Part shown: in pieces, positions 1 through 5,856 of the stretch
How the letters are laid out: every line of letters begins with the position of its first letter
Position numbering within the stretch: position 1 is the first letter of the stretch
Source: Gemmatimonadota bacterium
GTDB lineage: Bacteria; Gemmatimonadota; Gemmatimonadetes; Longimicrobiales; Gaopeijiaceae
Direction: 5' to 3'
DNA length: 7,367 nt
Assembly (NCBI GenBank): GCA_003567615.1
Contig: PWZC01000285.1
Coordinates: forward strand, 1 to 7,367
Position numbers and translations under genes: made by a program
The notes under the pieces: model-generated
Told to the model about the DNA's origin: nothing
Database searches by the model: none
Seen by the model: the letters and a program-made list of their open reading frames with translations, nothing else

Positions 1-1235
1 CCGCCCCGAGCGTGGGCGTCGGCCAGGAGGTGGCCGCAGAGGTCGGCGTAGGCGATGAGGCCCCGAGCGTCGAGGGCCCCCAGCTCCACCTTCCCCTTCA
101 TGTTCCGGAACTGGCGCACGTAGAAGTCCCGCTCCACCCCGTCCGGGCCCACGGCGGTGAGCCATCCCAGGAAAATGTCGCTCACCGTCTGCATGGCGCG
201 CTGCCCCTCCACCACCCGGCGGCCGTGGGGACGGGGAGAGGGAGAGGGCATGTAGGGCTCCAGCACCGACCGCCCCGCTTCCTTGAGCTGCAGGACCAGG
301 GGGTCGTCTTCATCCCGGCCGTGGAGGAGGATCACGTAGCAGCGGGTGCCTACGCTGCCCACCCCCACTACGCGCCGCGCCACATCCACGACCTGGAAGC
401 GGGCCAGGAGGCGCTGGCGATGGGGAGGGAGGGTCTCGGCGTAGGCCTCCATGTACCGGCTGGCCAGGTCGAAGCGGTTGCGAGGAAGGCAGTCCCGGGA
501 GAGGACCGGCGGGTCTTCCCTCATCTGGAGGCGTCCGTCCACCTCCTCGGTGAGGCGTTGGGCGGCCCGCTTGCTAGTGCGGCGGCGGGCCCCGGCGAAG
601 ATCTCTTCCGTGCTGGAGAGGAGCTCACTACCCAGGTCGCCATCGTCCACCCGCTCGCCCAGCACCGACAGGACGTCGTGTTCGTCGATCCCGGCATACC
701 AGACGTCCAGGACATCGGCCTCGCTGTGCTCCCGCATGCTGGAGCGGTAGCGGGTGAGGCATCGGTGGACGGCGTCGTCGGCCGTGGCCTCGTCGAACCC
801 CCGATCCCTCGCCGCCACCACGAAGGAGGTGGCAAGCCGCTTCAGGTCCCACTCGAAGGGACCCTGTGCCGTTTCGTCGAAGTCGGTGATATCGAAGACC
901 AACCGCCGCTCGGGTGTGGCGAAGGTCTCGATGTTCAGGAGGTGGGCGTCGCCGCAGAGCTGCGTGGTGATGGGGGTCGTGGGGGTGCGGGACAGATCGG
1001 AGGCCATGACCGCTGCGGCCCCCCGCAGGAAGGTGAAGGGGGAGGCGGACATGCGGGCGTAGCGGAGCCCCAGCAGGTCCGGGTCCCTGGACTTGTCCTG
1101 CTCCGCCAGAATTTCCAGCGGGTCGGGCCGATGGCTGTCGCGTGGGGTGGGGCAGGTGGCGTGGGAGCGGCGCCGGGCCATACGGCGGGCTCGACGGCCG
1201 CGGCGAGTGAGTTCGTCTCGGGTGGGTCGTGGCAT
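1..1235 (-). CDS. DUF2252 family protein, C-terminus cut off by window edge
   Basis: The minus-strand frame is open from an ATG at 1235 to the left edge, giving 411 codons with no stop. Members of this family usually run a little longer, so perhaps 40-60 C-terminal residues are missing. Family hallmarks are clear: RRSHA near residue 22, RPDPLEILAEQ near 36-46, YARMSASPFTFLRGAA at 59-74, CGDAHLLN at 94-101, DITDFDE at 115-121, and FEWDLKRLATS at 127-137. Late in the visible part come FYVRQFRNMKG and the ADLCGHLLADAHARG block that normally lies close to the end. The GDxHxxN and DFDE blocks resemble the catalytic loop and metal-binding motif of aminoglycoside-phosphotransferase-like kinases, so a small-molecule kinase activity is possible, but none is established for this family. 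No signal peptide or membrane segment is visible, so it is probably cytosolic. The ribosome site is weak (GAGG about 10 bases upstream). A long open frame on the opposite strand here is a composition shadow. Confidence 0.9.
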   Translation of the reverse strand, partial: MPRPTRDELTRRGRRARRMARRRSHATCPTPRDSHRPDPLEILAEQDKSRDPDLLGLRYARMSASPFTFLRGAAAVMASDLSRTPTTPITTQLCGDAHLLNIETFATPERRLVFDITDFDETAQGPFEWDLKRLATSFVVAARDRGFDEATADDAVHRCLTRYRSSMREHSEADVLDVWYAGIDEHDVLSVLGERVDDGDLGSELLSSTEEIFAGARRRTSKRAAQRLTEEVDGRLQMREDPPVLSRDCLPRNRFDLASRYMEAYAETLPPHRQRLLARFQVVDVARRVVGVGSVGTRCYVILLHGRDEDDPLVLQLKEAGRSVLEPYMPSPSPRPHGRRVVEGQRAMQTVSDIFLGWLTAVGPDGVERDFYVRQFRNMKGKVELGALDARGLIAYADLCGHLLADAHARG

Positions 1236-1317
1236 GGAGTCGAGGCCTCGGTTCGGTTTGAAGGACCCCTTAAGCTATGGGATGGCGGTGGAGGGATGGA
1301 ATGCCGGTGCCAGGGCG

Positions 1318-1343
1318 AAAATGCGAATCTGGATTCGCATTTT
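1318..1343. terminator. Perfect AT-rich inverted repeat, probable bidirectional terminator (or operator)
   Basis: Arms AAAATGCGAATC (1318-1329) and GATTCGCATTTT (1332-1343) are perfectly complementary over 12 bp with two central bases. As RNA this gives an 11-bp stem with a four-base loop, and each strand ends in TTTT. It lies 65 bases beyond the stop of the upstream minus-strand membrane-protein gene and 83 bases before the start of the DUF2252 gene, which suits a terminator separating the two. The T-run is part of the stem and is followed by G or C, so it is not a textbook terminator. A dyad this symmetric could also bind a dimeric repressor of the DUF2252 gene. It stands out as an AT-rich island in GC-rich DNA. 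Confidence 0.55.
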
Positions 1344-1407
1344 GGGGGGAGTGGGGAGGGGCGAGCGGCAGGCACCGGGCCACCTCCCTTCCGGAAACCC
1401 ACTCGCC

Positions 1408-2649
1408 TCACGTCCCCAGGAGGCGGCTCGCCTTCCAGATGAGGAGAAGGGCAGTGGCCGTGAGGACGCCGGTCCCGAGGAGGACCCCTCCCACGGTGAA
1501 CGCGAACGCGATTCCGCAGAAGGCCAGCGCCACACCCCCACCCAGGACGAGGCCCTGCTGCCTCAGCCGGATGCCCAGGGCGACCCCTCCGGCCATGACG
1601 CCGCCCACCACCAGGAGGGCCCACTGCGCATCGCCAAGGCCCACCACCTGCCGTACGGCGGCCCAAAGCGAAAGGGCGAAGGCCCCCACCGCCAGGGCCA
1701 CGGAAACGGGGTGGGCGCCGCCGGGTTGGGCGCCGGTGTCTCCCGCATCCACCTTCCCCCCCTGGGCCGTCCGGCCATGGGTCTCACCTGGTTGCTCCCT
1801 TCCTCCGTGCGCCTTCCCCCCGCTCAGGATCCGGATCGTCGCGACCACGAGCAGGAGGTGGACGCCGGCGGTCACCCAGGCCCGCGGGTCTCCTCGTCCG
1901 AGCCAGGAACTCACCCCGGCGGCGGCGACGATGGCGGCGCACACCACCGCGATGGGTGAGGTGAAGGGGACCCTCCGGAGGCCCCAGAGCAGAGCCAGCG
2001 CCGCTGTGAGGCCGGCTCCGGTGAAGGGAAGGGCGGTGGGATCGTCGGCGGCGGCGAGGCCCGCAGCGGAAAGGGGGAGGAGCGCCCCGGTCAGCACAGT
2101 CTGCCAGATGGCATCGGGCCACCGGCGACTCTTCCACCTTCCCCACGCACGGATGCCCAGCCCCAGGGCGCCGAGGCCCAGGCCGAGGACGAAGAAGTAG
2201 GAGGGATCGGGGTCAGCGCGGGGGCTGAGGACCAGGACGAAGGTCAGGGCCGACGCACCCAGGAGGATGGCCGCCACCCCGTAGAGGACGGAGCCGACGG
2301 CACCTTGTGCGTTGCGTGGCGGTGGGCCCTGGCGGTGCGGTGGGCGTGGCGTGGCGGGGCCCCGAGAGGTTGAGGCACCCGGGGCCGGATAGCGGGCCAG
2401 GATGCGGGTCGCCTGCTCTTCGGTGAGGAGGCCGGCTCTGACCCAGCCGCCCATCTCAGCGGCGAGGGTGTCCCGATCCAGCGGCTCTGGACGGGTCGGG
2501 TCCAGTTGAGGGGACTCGGAGTTGGATATCACCGGCTGAGGCGCGGGGGAGACCGGTCGGGACTCTGTGGGCTGCCGCGCGGGGGAGACCGGTCCGGGCT
2601 TCGTCGGCTCACGGGCAGGGACTCCGTCGTCGGGGTGGCGATCAGCCAT
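1408..2649 (-). CDS. Multi-spanning membrane protein with DUF2157-like N-terminal motif
   Basis: 413 residues from an ATG at 2649. The first 55 residues are proline-rich and contain two copies of PVSPA-x-QP (20-27 and 32-39), encoded by an exact 18-base direct repeat. Residues 61-88 (LAAEMGGWVRAGLLTEEQATRILARY) resemble the paired short helices at the start of DUF2157-type membrane proteins, where a WVxxGLLxxEQAxxIL pattern is common. A second Pro/Arg-rich linker follows. From residue 119 to the end there are about ten hydrophobic stretches (roughly 119-141, 152-168, 185-202, 208-224, 232-247, 255-275, 314-331, 344-360, 366-384, 387-406). A hydrophilic Gly-rich loop of about 38 residues (276-313) breaks them. 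It is an inner-membrane protein of unknown function with no recognisable catalytic motif. It starts 46 bases after the DoxX-like gene on the same strand, so the two are probably co-transcribed. The ribosome site is poor. Confidence 0.82.
   Translation of the reverse strand: MADRHPDDGVPAREPTKPGPVSPARQPTESRPVSPAPQPVISNSESPQLDPTRPEPLDRDTLAAEMGGWVRAGLLTEEQATRILARYPAPGASTSRGPATPRPPHRQGPPPRNAQGAVGSVLYGVAAILLGASALTFVLVLSPRADPDPSYFFVLGLGLGALGLGIRAWGRWKSRRWPDAIWQTVLTGALLPLSAAGLAAADDPTALPFTGAGLTAALALLWGLRRVPFTSPIAVVCAAIVAAAGVSSWLGRGDPRAWVTAGVHLLLVVATIRILSGGKAHGGREQPGETHGRTAQGGKVDAGDTGAQPGGAHPVSVALAVGAFALSLWAAVRQVVGLGDAQWALLVVGGVMAGGVALGIRLRQQGLVLGGGVALAFCGIAFAFTVGGVLLGTGVLTATALLLIWKASRLLGT
2541..2594. 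repeat. 18-base direct repeat at 36-base period inside a coding region
   Basis: GCGCGGGGGAGACCGGTC occurs at 2541-2558 and again at 2577-2594. The 36-base period equals 12 codons, so the duplication preserves the reading frame and produces the two PVSPA-x-QP units in the proline-rich N-terminus of the membrane protein. It looks like a local in-frame duplication in a disordered tail. Confidence 0.75.
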
Positions 2650-2695
2650 GGCGATTCCGGGTTGGGGGCGTGGGGCGTGACGTCTCTCCTGCGCT

Positions 2696-3127
2696 CTACC
2701 GTCGAGCGGGTCCCCGCCATGCCAACCACGCAGGCCAAGCGATGAAGAGGCCCTGGATGGGGAGGCGGATCAGGGCCAACCAGCACGGGATGTGGTAAGG
2801 CCCATTCACCTCCCGGAGTATCTCGCACTCGGCCCACACGTACCAGTGGAGGGGGAGGTAGGCGACACACATGAGGCTGATGGCCGCCCAGCTCCAACGG
2901 CGGAGCGCCGCGATCTGAAGGGTCACGGCGAGGACGAGCTCCACCCCCCCGCTCAGGAAGACGAGTTCGGAGGGGAAGGGGAGGTACGGTGGCATCTGCG
3001 CCACCAGAAAATCCTTCGCCCAGAAGTGCGCCGAGCCGGCCCCCACCAGGAGGAGGGTCCAGAAGATCCGGCTGGCGCGCTGGACGCGGCCGCCCTCGGG
3101 GCCCAGGAGGCGTCGGGTGAGGGTCAT
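2696..3127 (-). CDS. DoxX-like small integral membrane protein
   Basis: 143 residues from an ATG at 3127. A GTG at 3190 in the same frame would add 21 residues (MTWFTRSAQ...) that look neither like a membrane segment nor like family sequence, so the ATG is preferred. Neither start has a strong ribosome site. Four hydrophobic segments are visible (about 19-34, 52-70, 78-96, 118-138). The block GAGSAHFWAKDFLVAQMPPYLPFPSELVFLSGGVEL matches the DoxX-like pattern G-x-x-HF...MPPxLPxPxxLVxLSGxxE. Family members are about 120-150 residues long and their biochemical role is mostly unknown; some homologues are linked to thiosulfate oxidation or to oxidative-stress complexes. It lies 143 bases downstream of the deacylase gene and 46 bases upstream of the ten-span membrane protein, both on the same strand. 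Confidence 0.82.
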   Translation of the reverse strand: MTLTRRLLGPEGGRVQRASRIFWTLLLVGAGSAHFWAKDFLVAQMPPYLPFPSELVFLSGGVELVLAVTLQIAALRRWSWAAISLMCVAYLPLHWYVWAECEILREVNGPYHIPCWLALIRLPIQGLFIAWPAWLAWRGPARR

Positions 3128-3270
3128 GGATCGGGGTGAGCCAGGGTTCGAGAGCGGTTGGACCTGCGCCGAACGGGTGAACCAGGTCACAACCTCAACC
3201 GGGTCGGTCCAGTGAGTCCCGCGAGGCGAATTCTACCCGTCGGCGGGTACGCCGGGCTGCCCCACCCCCG

Positions 3271-4182
3271 TCAAAGAGCACGGGAACCGACCAGGGTCGC
3301 CACCGCCTTCACCGAGGCCAGGTGGATGGCCACCGTGTCCCGGATCTCCCGTCCGTACCCGCCCCCCATGACCACCGCCACCGGGATCCCCCGGGACCGG
3401 CACGCCTCTACCACCAGGCGGTCGCGCTCAGCCAGCGCACCGCGGGTCACCGAAAGTCGGCCCAGACGGTCGCCTTCATGGGGGTCCGCGCCGGCGATAT
3501 AGAAGAGGAGGTCGGGGCGCCCCTCCTCCACTGCGGCCTGGATGGCCCGCTCCACGGCCGGAAGGAAGACCTCGTCGCCGGCACGGTCGGGCAGCGGGAG
3601 GTCCAGATCGCTCCGCTCCTTCCGGAAGGGGTAGTTGGCGCCCCCGTGGACGGAGACGGTGAAGACGGAGGGGTCGTCCCGGAAGATGGCGGCGGTGCCG
3701 TCCCCCTGATGCACGTCGAGATCGAGGACGGCGATCCTGCGCGCCCGTCCCTCCCGCTGAAGGATCCGCGACGCCACCGCCACGTCGTTGAAGACGCAGA
3801 ACCCACCCCCCCTTTCAGGAAAGGCGTGGTGGGTTCCTCCGGCCAGGTTGGCTCCCGCGCCGTCGGCCAGCGCCGCCCGGGCCGCCGCTACCGTCGCCCC
3901 AACCGAGCGTCGGGAACGCTCCACCATCCCCGGCGACCAGGGAAAGCCGATGGCCCGGGCGGCGCGGTGCTCCAGGGTGCCTGCCAGGACGGCTTCCAGG
4001 TATCCCCGGGTGTGGACCAGGAGGAGCTCCTGGTCCCCGGTGGGGTCCGGGACCCTCAAGCGGGCGCCCAAAACGCCCCCGGGGGCGGCCACCGCTTCCC
4101 GGAGGAGCCGGTACTTCTCCATGGGGAAGCGGTGGCCCGGAGGGAGGGGGAGGACGAACTCGTCCGTATAGAAGATCTGCAC
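3271..4182 (-). CDS. Class IV histone-deacetylase-like zinc deacylase
   Basis: 303 residues, the normal length for bacterial class IV (HDAC11-like) members of the arginase/deacetylase fold. The expected activity is zinc-dependent removal of acyl groups from an amine substrate, such as acyl-lysine or a small molecule; the substrate cannot be told from sequence. The start is a GTG: an in-frame TAG lies ten codons upstream and GAGGAG sits eight bases before it. The N-terminus has the family signature LPLPPGHRFPMEKY (11-24). The catalytic set is intact: the His dyad of AGGTHHA (H118, H119); zinc ligands D156 and H158 in DLDVHQGDG; the third zinc ligand D233 in GADPHEGDRLGRLS; and the catalytic Tyr Y276 in GGGYG. 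FCVFNDVAVA (128-137) and HGGANYPFRKERSDLDLPLP (179-198) also match the family. No signal peptide is visible, so it is cytosolic. It follows metK by 71 bases on the same strand with no visible terminator between, so co-transcription is likely. Confidence 0.93.
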   Translation of the reverse strand: MQIFYTDEFVLPLPPGHRFPMEKYRLLREAVAAPGGVLGARLRVPDPTGDQELLLVHTRGYLEAVLAGTLEHRAARAIGFPWSPGMVERSRRSVGATVAAARAALADGAGANLAGGTHHAFPERGGGFCVFNDVAVASRILQREGRARRIAVLDLDVHQGDGTAAIFRDDPSVFTVSVHGGANYPFRKERSDLDLPLPDRAGDEVFLPAVERAIQAAVEEGRPDLLFYIAGADPHEGDRLGRLSVTRGALAERDRLVVEACRSRGIPVAVVMGGGYGREIRDTVAIHLASVKAVATLVGSRAL

Positions 4183-4189
4183 GCCTTCG

Positions 4190-4198
4190 GCTCCTCCC
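4190..4198 (-). promoter_or_regulatory. Ribosome binding site that fixes the GTG start of the deacylase
   Basis: On the minus strand GGGGAGGAG ends eight bases before the GTG at 4182. Together with the in-frame TAG ten codons upstream, it supports GTG as the true initiation codon. Confidence 0.6.
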
Positions 4199-4253
4199 CT
4201 CTCCCTCCGGGCCTACCCAACCTGCCTGGTTTCCCTCAACCCCCTGGCTCCCC

Positions 4254-5429
4254 TCAGGACGAGGGCGCGGAGGACGCCTCCCAGGGAAGCTCGGCGTCCG
4301 TGCGACCGAAGTGGCCGTAGTTGGTGGTGCGACGGTAGATGGGCCTGCGCAGGTCCAGCCGCTCCAGGATGGGGCCGACGCCAAAATCGAAGTCGGCCAG
4401 GAAGCGCCGGACCTCTTCCGGGTCTCCGGTGCCGAAGGTTTCCGCCTCCACCGCCAGGGCGTGGGGGTGGCCGATGGCGTAGGCCGAACGCACCTCCACC
4501 CGCTGGGCGAGTCCGGCCTGCACCACCTGACGGGCGGCGTAACGGGCGAAGTAGGCACCACTCCGGTCCACCTTCGTCGGATCCTTTCCGCTGAAGGCGC
4601 CGCCACCATGGCGCGCGGCCGAGCCATATCCATCCACCACGATCTTCCGGCCGGTGACACCGCAGTCCGCCTCGGGACCCCCGCTGTGGAAGTCGCCGGC
4701 GGGATTCACCAGAAGGGGAAGGTCGGTGCGGAACCACGGACCCATCGCCCGGGGAAGGAGGTCGGAGCGGAGGTATTCGGCCAGTGCCGGCACCGACGTG
4801 CGAACGCCGTGGTGGGTCGAGACCAGGACGTCCGTCACCTCGACCGGGCGGCCTTCCCCGTCATAGCGAACCCCGACCTGGGACTTGGAGTCGGGCTTCA
4901 GATCGATGGGATGCGCGGGGTCTCGCCCATTCGCCTTCCGTTCCTCCGCCAGCATGCGCGTGATGCGGTGCGCCAGGAGGAGGGGAAGGGGCATGAACTC
5001 GGGCGTCTCGGCCGTGGCGTATCCGAAGACAATGCCCTGATCCCCCGCGCCGCCCTGGTCCACTCCGCGAGCGATGTCCCGGGACTGGGTCGAGAGGAGC
5101 GACTCGACCTGCACGGCATCGGCGTGGAAGGTGATGGAGTCATCGGTATAGCCGATCTCCCGAAGGGCGTCCCGCACCACCTGGTCCACATCCACCTCCG
5201 CTCGGGATGCGATCTCGCCTCCCAGGATCACCCGATCCCCCTTGCACAGCACCTCCACGGCGACCCGTGCGTGGGGATCCCCGGTGAGGTGCGCATCCAG
5301 GATGGAGTCGGCGATGAAGTCGGCCACCTTGTCCGGGTGACCCTCCGAAACGGATTCGGAATGAAGGATCTGCCCCGTGCCGTAGGGGGCACGAGTGGCA
5401 GGGGAGGTGTCCAGTTGGGACGTGGGCAT
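4254..5429 (-). CDS. metK: S-adenosylmethionine synthetase
   Basis: 391 residues, the usual full length. It makes S-adenosylmethionine from methionine and ATP in the cytosol, with release of phosphate and pyrophosphate. Signature blocks are present in order: SESVSEGHPDK (24-34, ATP site), DQGGAGDQGIVFGYA (124-138), LKPDSKSQV (177-185), GGPEADCGVTGRKIVVDGYG (250-269), the phosphate-binding RHGGGAFSGKDPTKVDRS (273-290), and TNYGHFGR (369-376) near the end. The start is secure: an in-frame TAG stands immediately before the ATG, and GGAGG lies six bases upstream of it. One small departure is FHS in place of the usual FVIGG-type lead-in before the 250-269 block. The gene sits behind a leader with a SAM-II-like riboswitch and terminator, which suggests feedback by its own product. 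The deacylase follows 71 bases downstream. Confidence 0.98.
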   Translation of the reverse strand: MPTSQLDTSPATRAPYGTGQILHSESVSEGHPDKVADFIADSILDAHLTGDPHARVAVEVLCKGDRVILGGEIASRAEVDVDQVVRDALREIGYTDDSITFHADAVQVESLLSTQSRDIARGVDQGGAGDQGIVFGYATAETPEFMPLPLLLAHRITRMLAEERKANGRDPAHPIDLKPDSKSQVGVRYDGEGRPVEVTDVLVSTHHGVRTSVPALAEYLRSDLLPRAMGPWFRTDLPLLVNPAGDFHSGGPEADCGVTGRKIVVDGYGSAARHGGGAFSGKDPTKVDRSGAYFARYAARQVVQAGLAQRVEVRSAYAIGHPHALAVEAETFGTGDPEEVRRFLADFDFGVGPILERLDLRRPIYRRTTNYGHFGRTDAELPWEASSAPSS

Positions 5430-5562
5430 CTACGGCCTCCGGTTCTGGGGCGACATCCACCGAGCGCATACGGGGAGCCGCGCAGTCTGATAACTGGCAG
5501 ATCTGGGCAGCGTGCGAGTCGCACCCTGATGGAGCACGAAATCACGCCGCGCACAAAATGAC
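5430..5562 (-). other. Untranslated metK leader between the terminator and the start codon
   Basis: About 130 bases lie between the terminator U-tract and the metK ATG. They hold a short dyad, GTGCGA/TCGCAC with one central base (5512-5524), and the metK ribosome site GGAGG near 5436-5440. No convincing small gene is seen: frames open through this part run on into metK out of frame and look like shadows. No second aptamer was recognised. Confidence 0.45.
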
Positions 5563-5596
5563 AAAAGGGTCCCGAGCGGCCAACCGCTCGGGACCC
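5555..5596 (-). terminator. Intrinsic terminator in the metK leader
   Basis: On the minus strand GGGTCCCGAGCGG (5596-5584), loop TTGG (5583-5580) and CCGCTCGGGACCC (5579-5567) make a perfect 13-bp stem, followed by TTTTGTCATTTT (5566-5555). On the opposite strand the stem is followed by TCCCAGCGG, so it is directional. No minus-strand gene ends just upstream, so it acts inside the metK leader as an attenuator rather than at the end of a gene. Confidence 0.88.
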
Positions 5597-5601
5597 TCCC
5601 A

Positions 5602-5652
5602 GCGGTTTTAGCCCGTTGTTCACCCGGAGGCAATCGCAACAAATCGCCGGGG
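5602..5652 (-). ncRNA. SAM-II-like riboswitch aptamer upstream of metK
   Basis: Reading the minus strand, the element fits the H-type pseudoknot of SAM-II riboswitches. P1 is CCCGG (5651-5647) paired with CCGGG (5627-5623). Its loop holds GAUUUG (5645-5640), then GCG (5637-5635) and UUGC (5633-5630). After P1 come UGAACAA (5622-5616) and GCUAAA (5612-5607), ending in CCGC. Pseudoknot pairings are UUGUU (5642-5638) with AACAA (5620-5616), and GCG (5637-5635) with CGC (5604-5602). In known SAM-II RNAs the second pairing is commonly CCG with CGG, so the change here is a compensatory one. The conserved GAUUUG, UUGC, AACAA and GCUAAA blocks occur in the right order and spacing. Its position before metK and just before a terminator supports SAM sensing. 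The family assignment rests on recalled consensus, not on a covariance search. Confidence 0.78.
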
Positions 5653-5670
5653 CGCCGAAGCGCAGGGCGG

Positions 5671-5699
5671 AGTCTAGCGGGGGGAGGGGAGAGTGACAA
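5671..5699 (-). promoter_or_regulatory. Sigma70-type promoter for metK leader
   Basis: TTGTCA (5699-5694, five of six to TTGACA), a 17-base spacer, and TAGACT (5676-5671, four of six to TATAAT) on the minus strand. The predicted start of transcription is near 5664, about a dozen bases before the first aptamer strand, which is the expected spacing for a riboswitch leader. Confidence 0.7.
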
Positions 5700-5778
5700 G
5701 GGGGCACCGGGCCAGCGCCGAACCCCGACTCACCCCGCACGACCCGCCGGTTCCCCTTCCCACCTGCCGGGCAGCGAC

Positions 5779-5807
5779 TTGTGTGCGGTTCCGAGCAGAC
5801 CTACCGT
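5779..5807 (+). promoter_or_regulatory. Possible promoter of the YIP1-DUF2752 operon
   Basis: TTGTGT (5779-5784), a 17-base spacer, and TACCGT (5802-5807) lie 49 bases before the preferred ATG at 5857. Both boxes are weak matches, but spacing and position fit. If real, it excludes the in-frame TTG at 5779 as the start of translation. Confidence 0.3.
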
Positions 5808-5856
5808 GCCTCGACGCCAGGGATTGCCACTCCGTGACAGGGGGAACGGACAGCTC

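Noticed and set aside
12..1442. Long plus-strand open frame of 476 codons opposite the DUF2252 gene
   Set aside because: Its translation is low-complexity (His, Gly, Val, Pro-rich) with no family resemblance, while the opposite strand carries clear DUF2252 motifs. High GC makes antisense frames stay open.
3230..3237. TAGAAT on the minus strand upstream of the DoxX-like gene as a -10 box
   Set aside because: No acceptable -35 box at 16-18 bases upstream; a promoter could not be supported.
5478..5545. tRNA-like look on the plus strand (CTGATAA like an Ile anticodon loop, then GTGCGAGTCGCACC like a T-arm)
   Set aside because: The anticodon stem does not pair, the T-loop consensus TTCRA is absent, and no acceptor stem could be found. 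It lies in the metK leader.
4311..5561. Plus-strand open frame of 416 codons opposite metK
   Set aside because: The complementary strand encodes a full-length metK with all signature motifs; this frame has no recognisable domain.
5602..5652. SAM-I, SAM-IV or SAM/SAH riboswitch instead of SAM-II
   Set aside because: The long multi-stem core and conserved strings of SAM-I and SAM-IV are absent, and the SAM/SAH consensus as I recall it does not fit. The GAUUUG...UUGC...AACAA...GCUAAA order fits SAM-II.
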